Of a stretch of 64,000 nt of DNA, positions 23,501 through 33,616 are shown piece after piece (the stretch's first letter is position 1; every line of letters starts with the position of its first letter). Under the pieces are notes generated by a model. That model was not told the origin of the DNA. It was given only the letters and a program-made list of their open reading frames with translations, and did not search any database. Source of the stretch: Marinobacterium_D sp050908845 (GTDB lineage Bacteria > Pseudomonadota > Gammaproteobacteria > Pseudomonadales > Balneatricaceae); NCBI RefSeq assembly GCF_050908845.1, contig NZ_CP194171.1:1054001-1118000 (forward strand). Direction: 5' to 3'. The position numbers were made by a program, and so were the translations under genes.

Positions 23501-24594
23501 GTCACACAACATCCAGTGCGCAGCAGCGCATCGCCGAGCTGGAAGCTGAAGTTGCGCGCCTTAAGGAAGAGAAGCAGGCGGCAGAGCGATTGCGCCGCTT
23601 GATCGACCAGATGCCAAACGGCGTGCTGGTGATCGATAACCGGGGGCTGATTACCGAGAGTAACCCCGCCGCGCAGGCGTTGCTGGGCACAGAGCTGAGC
23701 GGTCAGCGCTGGGTGGATGTGATCAACGCCTGTTTTGCGCCGCGCCCCGATGACGGTCATGAAGTCTCGCTGCAGAACGGCAAACGGGTGAGTCTGGCGA
23801 CGCGGGCCCTGGAAGGCGAGCCCGGCCAGCTGGTGTTCGTTGCCGACCAGACCGATACCCGGCTGTTGCAGAACAAACTGCATCACTACCAGCGGCTGTC
23901 TGAAATGGGCCGCATGATGGCCTCTCTGGCGCACCAGGTGCGTACGCCACTTTCCGCCGCGTTGCTTTACGCCAGCCACCTGGGTGCTGCGCATCTGGAT
24001 GACGAAAAACGGATCCGCTTCGCCGGCAAGGTGAAATCACGCCTGACCCATCTGGAACAGCAGGTGCGCGATATGCTGATCTTTGCCCGTGGCGAAACCC
24101 GGCTGGAAAATCGGGTGACTGGTCGCGAGCTGGAAACACGGATCGACGACCTGCTCGATACGCCGTTGGCGAGCGCCGATGCCGACTGCCACCTGATCAA
24201 TCAGGCACCGGAGGCGGTGATCCAGTGCAATCTGGAAGCGCTGCTCGGTGCGATCATGAACCTGGTCAACAATGCGCTTCAGGCCTGCGGCGAAGGTGCA
24301 GAGCTGACCATCCGTCTGACGCAGGAAAACAGCCAGCTACGGCTGGATGTGGTTGATACCGGCCCGGGCATGGACCCGGAACAGGTGCGGCGGGCGATGG
24401 AGCCGTTCTACACCACCAAATCCCACGGTACCGGCCTGGGGCTGGCTGTGGCACAGGTGATTGCCCGTGCTCATCACGGCGAATTTCAACTCTTATCCAA
24501 GCCCGGCACTGGCACCTGCGCCACCTTTTTACTACCCCTAATGGACGCGGCGTCCGAGCGCTCAGAGACAGAACAGAACGGAAAGGATTTATGA
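23497..24594 (+). CDS. fleS: Cytoplasmic sensor histidine kinase FleS
   Basis: Kinase partner of FleR for mid-stage flagellar genes. No membrane segments. N-terminal coiled coil (about 8-35), PAS domain (about 36-120), HisKA with H-box SLAHQVRTPLSAAL (His146), and HATPase with N-box NLVNNALQA, G1 VVDTGPGMDP and G2 TGLGLAVAQVI. 365 residues. It overlaps fleQ and fleR by 4 bp each (ATGA), so the three regulators are coupled. Identity rests on the family plus the fleQ-fleS-fleR order. The stimulus is unknown in the family. Confidence 0.92.
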   Translation: MSHTTSSAQQRIAELEAEVARLKEEKQAAERLRRLIDQMPNGVLVIDNRGLITESNPAAQALLGTELSGQRWVDVINACFAPRPDDGHEVSLQNGKRVSLATRALEGEPGQLVFVADQTDTRLLQNKLHHYQRLSEMGRMMASLAHQVRTPLSAALLYASHLGAAHLDDEKRIRFAGKVKSRLTHLEQQVRDMLIFARGETRLENRVTGRELETRIDDLLDTPLASADADCHLINQAPEAVIQCNLEALLGAIMNLVNNALQACGEGAELTIRLTQENSQLRLDVVDTGPGMDPEQVRRAMEPFYTTKSHGTGLGLAVAQVIARAHHGEFQLLSKPGTGTCATFLLPLMDAASERSETEQNGKDL

Positions 24595-25967
24595 CCCCTA
24601 GTGTACTCATCGTCGAAGATGATCAGGAGTTGCGCGAAGCGCTGTCGGATACGCTTGAGCTGTCCGATATCGAGCATCTTACCGCCGGCAGTGGTGAAGA
24701 AGCACTGGAGCTGATGAAAAAACAGCCGGTGGAGATGGTGATATCCGATGTGAACATGCCCGGGATCGATGGCCACCAGTTGCTGGCCCAGGTACGCACG
24801 CTCTATCCCGCCACGCCGGTGGCGCTGATCACCGCCTTTGGCCAGGTGGAAAAAGCGGTGGATGCGATCCGTAATGGTGCTGTGGATTACCTGATGAAAC
24901 CGTTCGAGCCGCAGCAGTTGATCGAGCTGATCCGCAATCATGCCGGTATCGGTGGTCGCCAGGATAGCGAGCGACAGACGCCGGTGGCCGAAGCGCCCGG
25001 CAGTCAGCACCTGCTGCAACTGGCTCAGCGGGTGGCACAGACCGACTCCACGGTGTTGATCACCGGCGAGTCCGGCACCGGTAAAGAGGTGCTGGCGCGT
25101 TACATCCATGATCACTCGCCGCGCAGTCAATCCCCGTTTGTGGCGATCAACTGTGCCGCCATCCCCGAGAACATGCTGGAAGCCACGCTGTTTGGCCATG
25201 AGAAAGGCGCCTTTACCGGCGCCTACACCAGCGCGCCTGGCAAGTTCGAGCAGGCCAACGGCGGCACCCTGCTGCTCGACGAGATCAGTGAAATGGATCT
25301 TGGTCTGCAGGCCAAGCTGCTGCGTGTACTCCAGGAGCAGGAGGTGGAGCGGATCGGCGGTCGCAAGACGATCCCGCTGGATGTGCGCGTGCTGGCCACC
25401 AGCAACCGCAAGCTCGAGGATTTTGTCGCCGAAGGGCGTTTCCGCGAGGATCTCTACTACCGGCTGAATGTCTTCCCGCTGCAGTGGCAGCCGCTGCGCG
25501 AACGCCGCGAGGATATAGTCCCGCTGGCGCGGCGCATACTGGCTCGTCACAACGACAAGATGAAGCGTGGTCGCACCCAGCTGACCCCGGCTGCCGAGGC
25601 ATTGCTGAGAGACCATCACTGGCCCGGTAACGTGCGTGAGCTGGATAATGCCATTCAGCGGGCGCTGATTCTGCAGCCGGGGAGTCTGATCGACGGTGCC
25701 GATCTGCATCTGGCCGGTGGCGCTATTCCGCTGGGTGGGGTGATGGCGGTTTCGACGCCCGCTCAACCAGCAGTGGATCTGGCTGAGCCTGACGAGCAGG
25801 GCGGAGTGCTTGGCCAGGATCTGCGTCAGCGCGAGTATCAACTGATCATCGATGCACTCAACGCCTGTGGTGGCAGCCGCAAGGATGCATCGGAAAAACT
25901 CGGCATCAGTCCGCGCACCCTGAGATACAAACTGGCACGCATGCGGGAGGAGGGGATCGAGTTCTAA
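24591..25967 (+). CDS. fleR: Sigma-54-dependent response regulator FleR
   Basis: NtrC-type regulator. The receiver domain has acidic pocket EDD (9-11), phospho-acceptor Asp53 in ISDVNMPG and Lys in LMKPFEP. The AAA+ domain has GESGTGKE, GAFTGA and GGTLLLDE. A C-terminal Fis HTH (GSRKDASEKLGISPRTLRYKLARM) follows. 458 residues. Known role in Pseudomonas: phosphorylated FleR activates sigma-54 promoters of the flgF, flgB and flgE classes, so the promoter at 2716 is its likely local target. In Pseudomonas fliE normally follows directly; here a 12-kb acetate module intervenes. Confidence 0.93.
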   Translation: MTPSVLIVEDDQELREALSDTLELSDIEHLTAGSGEEALELMKKQPVEMVISDVNMPGIDGHQLLAQVRTLYPATPVALITAFGQVEKAVDAIRNGAVDYLMKPFEPQQLIELIRNHAGIGGRQDSERQTPVAEAPGSQHLLQLAQRVAQTDSTVLITGESGTGKEVLARYIHDHSPRSQSPFVAINCAAIPENMLEATLFGHEKGAFTGAYTSAPGKFEQANGGTLLLDEISEMDLGLQAKLLRVLQEQEVERIGGRKTIPLDVRVLATSNRKLEDFVAEGRFREDLYYRLNVFPLQWQPLRERREDIVPLARRILARHNDKMKRGRTQLTPAAEALLRDHHWPGNVRELDNAIQRALILQPGSLIDGADLHLAGGAIPLGGVMAVSTPAQPAVDLAEPDEQGGVLGQDLRQREYQLIIDALNACGGSRKDASEKLGISPRTLRYKLARMREEGIEF

Positions 25968-26058
25968 ACCGCATTGCCATAAATGCTGTTCATACTGAGG
26001 CCAGAGCGCAGCAGGCTTGTTTGTAAGTGTTTACATACTTGCAGTAACCAAGTTCTTT

Positions 26059-26086
26059 AGTCTAAGACTCGATAGACCAATGTCTA
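26059..26086. promoter_or_regulatory. Paired palindromes upstream of acs, candidate CrbR/ErdR site
   Basis: Two adjacent palindromes: AGTCT-A-AGACT (26059-26069) and TAGACCAATGTCTA (26073-26086, arms TAGAC/GTCTA). The second matches the palindrome AAGACCATGGTCTA upstream of the symporter operon at 11 of 14 positions. Sharing by the two acetate-uptake promoters and by nothing else I found suggests a common regulator; the CrbR-type gene at 28360 is the obvious one. Inference. Confidence 0.5.
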
Positions 26087-26243
26087 ATTCAGGGCCTTGG
26101 CGCCGCTCAAGTATAACTCTATGCAGATTGAGAATACTCAACACTGGCCAGGTAGAGCGACACAGCGATAACAACAGCTTTTACAAAAGTGGGCCAGTAC
26201 CGAATCTGTATAAAAACAATTTAATAAGGCTAGGGGCATTACC

Positions 26244-28199
<1,956 letters not shown>

Positions 28200-28231
28200 T
28201 AACGGCTTAAACGCTAAAGGCTTTTGCGCAT

Positions 28232-28272
28232 AAAAAACGCCCTGTAGGCAGATTGTCTACAGGGCGTTTTTT
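28232..28272. terminator. Strong intrinsic terminator after acs
   Basis: Perfect 16-bp stem: AAAAAACGCCCTGTAG and its complement, 9-nt loop, T run of six at the 3' side and A run of six at the 5' side. Would terminate both strands. Confidence 0.95.
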
Positions 28273-28359
28273 GTTGTTTCCTGATATGATGCCGGATCTG
28301 TAAATTCTGGAATCAGGTAGATCCCGCAAGCAGGATCGCAGGCAAGGGGGAAATAACGC

Positions 28360-29025
28360 ATGCAGCTGGCCCAGAAGATCATTATCGCCGATGACCATCC
28401 GCTGTTCAGAGCAGCGCTCAAACAGGCGGTGATGCAGGCTGTTCCGGGGGTGACCATTCTCGAAGCGGACACGCTCGCTGCGGTTCAGGAGACCGCCGAA
28501 GCGCATGGTGATGCCGACCTCGTTCTTCTCGATATCCATATGCCGGGCGCGCAGGGCTTTTCCGGCCTGGTATTCATGCGCGGGCAGCATCCCGGTATTC
28601 CCGTTGTCGTTGTCTCCGGCAGCGAAGAACCCCATGTGATGAAGCGGGCCATCGATTACGGAGCCTCAGGGTTTATCCCCAAGTCGGCGCCGCTGGATGT
28701 GATCTCGGAAGCGATCACCGCGGTGCTTGAGGGCGAAGAGTGGCTGCCCCAGGAGATCTCCGATAACCTGGACGATCAGGTTACCGAAGATGACCAGAAA
28801 TTCGCCGCCGCACTCGCCTCACTGACACCCCAGCAGTTCCGTGTTCTGACCATGCTGACCGAAGGTCTGCTGAACAAGCAGATCGCCTACGAACTCAGCG
28901 TGTCGGAAGCCACCATCAAGGCCCATGTAACCGCCATTCTGCGCAAACTCGGCGTTCATAGCCGTACCCAGGCGGTGATCGCTGCGCAGCGCCTTGGTGT
29001 TGAACCACCCAAGACCGAGATGTAA
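28360..29025 (+). CDS. LuxR-type response regulator, CrbR/ErdR family
   Basis: NarL-type regulator, 221 residues. Receiver domain with acidic pair DD (11-12) and phospho-acceptor Asp58 in LVLLDIHMPG. C-terminal LuxR HTH (about 151-212) with LTPQQFRVLTMLTEG, NKQIAYELSVSEATIKAHV and ILRKLGVHSRTQAV. The neighbours (acs, a CrbS-type hybrid kinase and the symporter pair) match the acetate-switch module known as CrbS/CrbR in Vibrio and MxtR/ErdR in Pseudomonas. The likely role is phosphorylation-dependent activation of acs and the symporter operon. It is convergent with the kinase gene rather than cotranscribed. Confidence 0.85.
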   Translation: MQLAQKIIIADDHPLFRAALKQAVMQAVPGVTILEADTLAAVQETAEAHGDADLVLLDIHMPGAQGFSGLVFMRGQHPGIPVVVVSGSEEPHVMKRAIDYGASGFIPKSAPLDVISEAITAVLEGEEWLPQEISDNLDDQVTEDDQKFAAALASLTPQQFRVLTMLTEGLLNKQIAYELSVSEATIKAHVTAILRKLGVHSRTQAVIAAQRLGVEPPKTEM

Positions 29026-29044
29026 TTCGCCCTCTGGGAAATGT

Positions 29045-29074
29045 AAAAAGGCGTGCTCACCGGCACGCCTTTTT
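29045..29074. terminator. Bidirectional terminator between crbR-like and crbS-like genes
   Basis: AAAAAGGCGTGC / GCACGCCTTTTT, perfect 12-bp stem with 6-nt loop, T run on the plus side and A run (T run on minus) on the other. Serves both convergent genes. Confidence 0.95.
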
Positions 29075-29086
29075 CGTGTCCGAGAT

Positions 29087-32000
29087 TCAGGCTTTTGCCG
29101 TCGCGATCATCTTGTTGATCAGGGCTCTCAGTGCGGCCGGTTTTACCGGCTTGGTGAGCAGTTGCGCGCCGGAAGCGATAATTTCTTCGCGAACCTCGTC
29201 GGTGCGATCGGCGGTAATCACCACCGTGGGGATGGGCCGGTTCCAGCAGGGGGTGAGCTCCTGCAGTGCCATGATGCCGGTTTCGGTCTCTCCCAGGTGG
29301 TAATCCACCAGCAGGATATCGGGCTCCCAGTTGTCCGCCTTCACTTTGTCCAGCGCCTCCGCGCCGGACAGCGCGGTCATCACCTCGCAGGACCAGCCCT
29401 TCAGCAGTGCCGACATGCCTTCGATAATCTTCGGTTCGTTATCGATCACCAGCACCTTGATTCCATTGAGTCCCTTGCTACGGATCCAGCCGCGCTGCTC
29501 GGGCTTGGGCTTTTGCGCCAGGCTTGGATCGCCCAGGGGGACGCTGACGCTGAACACGGTGCCGTGTCCGGGCCAGGAGCGCACATTGACGTGATGACCC
29601 AGCATGCGGGCGATACGCTCGGTGATCGCAAGCCCCAGGCCCAGTCCCTTCACTTCACTGTGTTTCGGGTTGTCGATGCGACGGAACTCTTCGAACACTT
29701 CTGACAGTTTGCTCTCAGGAATGCCGACCCCGGTATCCCAGACCTCCAGGCGCAGGGTGTTGCCCTGGTGACGGGCGCCAAGCAGCACCTTTCCCTTGGC
29801 CGTGTAACGGATCGCGTTGGAGAGGAAGTTCTGCAGAATGCGGCGCAGCAGCGCCTGATCCGAGTAGACCACCTGCTTGCAGTTGACGTGATGGAAGCTG
29901 AGACCTTTCTCCCGGGCAACGGCATTGAACTCGGTGGCCAGGTGCTGGAACAGGGCGTCCAGTGCAAAGTGGCTGAAATTGGGCTCAAGCGCGCCGGCAT
30001 CGAGTTTCGAGATATCCAGTATGGCGGTGATCAGCTCTTCGGCTGCATGAAGAGCGCTGTCCAGGTTCCCGACCAGCTGGGTGGTTTCCGGCTGGTGGCT
30101 TTGCTGGGCCAGGGCCGAGGTAAACAGCCGGGCGGCGTTAAGCGGCTGCAGCAGGTCGTGACTGGCGGCAGCCAGGAAGCGGGTTTTGCCCAGGTTTGCC
30201 GCTTCGGCATCCGATTTTGCCTGGCGCAGCTCGTCCTCCATCAGCGCACGGATGGTGTTTTCCTTGCGCAGCTCCTTGTTAACCACCGACAGGGCATGGG
30301 TACGCTCGCGCACGCGCTGTTCCAGGTTTTCGTTGGTCTCCTGCAGGGCGATCTCGGCTTTGCGCCGCTCGGTGATGTCCTGATAGAGCGTAAAGTAGCC
30401 GAGCAGATCACCATATTCGCCGATGTGCGGAATATAGGTAACCTCGGCGTAGCGCTCTGAGCCGTCGCGGGTGGGCATCCGGGTTTCGAAGCGCTGGCGC
30501 TCGCCGGCGAGTACCTTGCGGATGTAGTGCTGACGCTGGGTGTGTTCCTCCTGTGGCAGGATGTTGCGCGATGGCGTGCCGGCGATGGTATGGCGGTCGA
30601 TGCCGAAGGCGTCAGCGTAGGCCTTGTTGACGAACAGGAAGTTGCGATCCGGGTCCAGGTAGGCGATCAGCACCGGCACGTTGTCGGTATAGACGCGGAT
30701 ATTCTGCTCACTTTCGCGCAACGCCTCTTCGGTTCGCTTGTGCTCGGTGATATCCATGTAAGTATTCACATACCCGCCGTTGGGCATAGGGTTGCCACGC
30801 ACCTCCAGTACCGTGCCATCAGGGCGGTAACGCTCGAAGGCGTGGGGCTCCCCGGAGCTGATCACCGCCAGGCGCTCGGCTACCTGGTCATCGAGGCTGC
30901 CACTGCTGAGCCCGTATTCGCCACGCACGGCGTTGTAGCGGAAGATCTCTTCAATCGGACGGCCGACGCAGACCAGACCGTCCGGGTAGTTGAACATGTC
31001 GATGTAACGCTGGTTCCAGGCCACCAGACGCATGTGCTGATCGACCACGCTGATGCCCAGGCTGATGTTCTCGATGGTTGATTGCAGCAGCGAGCGGCTG
31101 AAGCGCAGAGCCTGGGAGGCCTCGTCGACGATCGCAACCACGTCGCCGATCTCCATCTCTTTACCGCGCAGCGTGGAATCCATTACGATCCTCGCCGACG
31201 AGGCGCCGATGGCGCCGGCGAGCAGACGCTCGGTGTGCTGGATCAGCTCGGGCGTGGCCTTGGCACCGGGCAGGGCGGGATCCTCGCCACGTTGCAGGGC
31301 AAAGGTGGCAAAGGCGTGTTGGGTGCGGCTGATCCCAAGAAAACGCTCGGTAAGCATCTGCAGGTCGCCCACCGAGACCTGGCTGGTGATGCGGCCGGGT
31401 TCGGCGAAGCTCTTGTTGTGCACATTGGTAAAGGCACTGGCCTGGATGCGGTCCACCAAGCGCTGGCTGGTGAGCATGGAGACCGCGATATAGAGCAGCG
31501 CGTTGATGCTCAGGCTCCAGACAACGCCGTGTGTCAGTGGATCGAACAGCGGGATGCGGAACAGCATCGTGGGTGCGATCCAGTCCGGCGTGTCCCAGCC
31601 CGGCAGCAGTTGGCTCGGGATCAGGTGGGCAGATTGCATCGCCGGCAGAACCAGGGTGTACACCCAGAGCAGGAAGCCGGCTGTAAGGCCTGCCAGCGCC
31701 CCACGACGGTTGCCTCGCTTCCAGTAGATACCGCCGAGAATGGCGGGCAGGAACTGGATCGCGGCGACAAAGGCGAGAAGCCCGAACGAGGCGAGGGAGC
31801 CCTGATCGCCGAGGATGCGATAGTAAAAGTAGCCCAGCAGCAGCAGCGTGATGATAGTGATGCGGCGCACCCGCAATAGCAGCGCGCCGAGGTCGGAGGT
31901 TTCAGCCAGCTTGAGGCGCGGGATGCGCAGCAGCACCGGCATCACGATGTCGTTACACACCATGGTCGCCAGGGTGATGCTGGCCACGATAACCATGCTG

Positions 32001-33040
32001 GTGGCTGCGGACAGGCCGCCGATAAAGGCGAAGGTGGCCAGGTATTCATGCCCGCCGATCAGCGGCAGCAGCAACACAAAAATATCGGCCTCGTCACTGC
32101 GTGGACCGAAATAGAGGATGCCCGCGGTGGCGATCGGCAGCACGAACAGGGACAGCAGAATCAGGTACAGCGGGAACAGCCAGCGTGCCGTGCGCAGATT
32201 GCGGTTGCGCGTGTTTTCAACGATGGTGACGTGAAACTGGCGTGGCAGACAGATCGCCGCCCCGCAGGCGAGAATAATCTCCGTCAAAAAACTGTCACCC
32301 AGCGGCGCGCTGAAGTTGGGGTTGTTGACCAGCTGGTTCTGGATATTGCTCAGCATGGTGTCGAGACCGCCGAACAGACCAAAGGTCACGAACAGGCCCA
32401 CCGACAGGAAGGCGGTCAGTTTGACGATCGACTCGAACGCCACCGCCAGCACCAGGCCTTCGTGGTGTTCGGTGGCATCGATATGGCGGGTACCGAAGAG
32501 GATGCCGAACACGGCCATCGCCAGTGCCACGAACAGGGCGGTGTCGCTGCCCTTGCTGAGCGCCTCGGTAGCGCCGGGCGCCAGGGCGTTATAGCTGATC
32601 GCCACCGCTTTCAGCTGCAGCGCGATATAGGGGATGGTCCCAAGTACGCCAATGACCGTGACCAGCACGGCCAGGCTCTGGCTCTTGCCGTAGCGTGACG
32701 AGATAAAGTCGGAGATCGAGGTGATGTTCTGCTGTTTGCTGACCAGAATGATCTTTTCAATCACTCGCCAGGCGAGCAGGAACACCAGCACCGGTCCCAG
32801 ATAGGTGGCGATAAACTCCCAGCCGGTGGAGGCGGCGCGTCCGACGGCACCGTAAAACGTCCATGACGAGCAGTAGACCGCCAGCGACAGTGAATACACC
32901 ACCGGGTTGCTCGCCCATTTCTTGCCTGCATCGCTTTTATCGCCGTAATACGCCAGGCCAAACAGCAGGCAGAGGTAGGCGAGGGAGATCAGTATGATGG
33001 TCCAACCCGATAACATGTCGACAATGTCCCGTTTGCTCAA
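29087..33040 (-). CDS. SLC5-fused hybrid sensor histidine kinase, CrbS/MxtR family
   Basis: 1317 residues. About 1-525: sodium/solute symporter-like (SLC5) module with some 13 membrane helices. About 525-640: STAC-type linker. Two PAS domains (about 655-770 and 778-895), coiled coil, HisKA with SHDLLQPLNAARL (His961), HATPase (NFLSNAIRY, WDTGVGIPES, GLGLGLAI) and a C-terminal receiver with Asp1246 and Lys1297. This order is the CrbS/MxtR layout of the acetate switch, probably sensing acetate or its transport at the membrane and passing phosphate to the CrbR-like protein. The start given is TTG; ATG at residue 9 (33016) is equally plausible because the first membrane helix follows directly. 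Divergent from the symporter genes. Confidence 0.88.
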   Translation of the reverse strand: MSKRDIVDMLSGWTIILISLAYLCLLFGLAYYGDKSDAGKKWASNPVVYSLSLAVYCSSWTFYGAVGRAASTGWEFIATYLGPVLVFLLAWRVIEKIILVSKQQNITSISDFISSRYGKSQSLAVLVTVIGVLGTIPYIALQLKAVAISYNALAPGATEALSKGSDTALFVALAMAVFGILFGTRHIDATEHHEGLVLAVAFESIVKLTAFLSVGLFVTFGLFGGLDTMLSNIQNQLVNNPNFSAPLGDSFLTEIILACGAAICLPRQFHVTIVENTRNRNLRTARWLFPLYLILLSLFVLPIATAGILYFGPRSDEADIFVLLLPLIGGHEYLATFAFIGGLSAATSMVIVASITLATMVCNDIVMPVLLRIPRLKLAETSDLGALLLRVRRITIITLLLLGYFYYRILGDQGSLASFGLLAFVAAIQFLPAILGGIYWKRGNRRGALAGLTAGFLLWVYTLVLPAMQSAHLIPSQLLPGWDTPDWIAPTMLFRIPLFDPLTHGVVWSLSINALLYIAVSMLTSQRLVDRIQASAFTNVHNKSFAEPGRITSQVSVGDLQMLTERFLGISRTQHAFATFALQRGEDPALPGAKATPELIQHTERLLAGAIGASSARIVMDSTLRGKEMEIGDVVAIVDEASQALRFSRSLLQSTIENISLGISVVDQHMRLVAWNQRYIDMFNYPDGLVCVGRPIEEIFRYNAVRGEYGLSSGSLDDQVAERLAVISSGEPHAFERYRPDGTVLEVRGNPMPNGGYVNTYMDITEHKRTEEALRESEQNIRVYTDNVPVLIAYLDPDRNFLFVNKAYADAFGIDRHTIAGTPSRNILPQEEHTQRQHYIRKVLAGERQRFETRMPTRDGSERYAEVTYIPHIGEYGDLLGYFTLYQDITERRKAEIALQETNENLEQRVRERTHALSVVNKELRKENTIRALMEDELRQAKSDAEAANLGKTRFLAAASHDLLQPLNAARLFTSALAQQSHQPETTQLVGNLDSALHAAEELITAILDISKLDAGALEPNFSHFALDALFQHLATEFNAVAREKGLSFHHVNCKQVVYSDQALLRRILQNFLSNAIRYTAKGKVLLGARHQGNTLRLEVWDTGVGIPESKLSEVFEEFRRIDNPKHSEVKGLGLGLAITERIARMLGHHVNVRSWPGHGTVFSVSVPLGDPSLAQKPKPEQRGWIRSKGLNGIKVLVIDNEPKIIEGMSALLKGWSCEVMTALSGAEALDKVKADNWEPDILLVDYHLGETETGIMALQELTPCWNRPIPTVVITADRTDEVREEIIASGAQLLTKPVKPAALRALINKMIATAKA

Positions 33041-33331
33041 CGTGAATATGAGACACAGTGTAACGCGCTGTGAACCGCCTGGGGACTGTCGCCGTGCAAC
33101 CCCAAAGCTATTTCCCTACAGACTGTAAGACCATGGTCTAGGTTGTTTCCCCGGGGTATCCGCTTCTAATCTGTGGCTGATGCTACTCGCGCAGGAGTTG
33201 CGGCGCTTTTGGGTGGATTGTCGACACTATGAATCAGACTAAAGTCGGGGATTTTATCTCCCGGCTCCTTTGTTAGATTCAGCCTGTCTGCTTCCATCAA
33301 CCGAAATAACAAAAATAGATAGGATGGTGCC
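33041..33331. other. Divergent regulatory region, kinase / symporter operon
   Basis: 291 bp without a gene, between the kinase and the DUF4212 start. It contains the palindrome AAGACCATGGTCTA (33127-33140). No sigma-54 pattern (GG-N10-GC) is present and I see no convincing sigma-70 pair. AGGATGGTG just before 33332 contains the ribosome site of the DUF4212 gene. Confidence 0.7.
33127..33140. promoter_or_regulatory. Palindrome shared with the acs promoter
   Basis: AAGACCATGGTCTA; the core AGACCATGGTCT is a perfect 12-bp palindrome. It agrees at 11 of 14 positions with the site at 26073-26086 upstream of acs. It lies about 190 bp before the symporter operon and about 90 bp before the kinase gene. 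Candidate CrbR operator, inferred. Confidence 0.5.
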
Positions 33332-33592
33332 ATGTCTAGCAACATCAGCAGTGCGCAGGCTTACTGGAAAGAAAACCTGCGAATCATCATGACCTACCTG
33401 GCGATCTGGTTCGTCGTGTCCTACGGATGCGGCATCCTCTTCGTCGACGCTCTCGATCAGATCCAGTTCTTCGGCTTCCCGCTCGGGTTCTGGTTCGCTC
33501 AACAGGGTTCAATTTACGTCTTCCTCGGGCTCATCTGGGCATACGTGTTCAGCATGAACAAGCTCGACGAGAAGTATGACGTTCACGAATAA
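33332..33592 (+). CDS. DUF4212 small subunit of sodium/solute symporter
   Basis: 86-residue inner-membrane protein with two hydrophobic helices (about 25-47 and 55-80) separated by GFPLGFWFAQQGS, the DUF4212 signature. Family knowledge: this small protein is always found directly before the VC_2705-type sodium/solute symporter and is described as its small subunit. The spacing here is 24 bp. AGGAT lies before the ATG. Probably needed for folding or activity of the transporter; the mechanism is not established. Confidence 0.9.
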   Translation: MSSNISSAQAYWKENLRIIMTYLAIWFVVSYGCGILFVDALDQIQFFGFPLGFWFAQQGSIYVFLGLIWAYVFSMNKLDEKYDVHE

Positions 33593-33616
33593 CAATAAGT
33601 ACGAAGGACGCTCACT

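Noticed and set aside
24486..25841. 451-codon minus-strand frame opposite fleR
   Set aside because: Shadow of fleR. Composition is typical of reversed high-G+C coding DNA.
25998..26013. GG-N10-GC pattern upstream of acs
   Set aside because: AGGCCAGAGCGCAGCA has the spacing but lacks the T of TGG and the TT of TTGC, so it is not a credible sigma-54 promoter.
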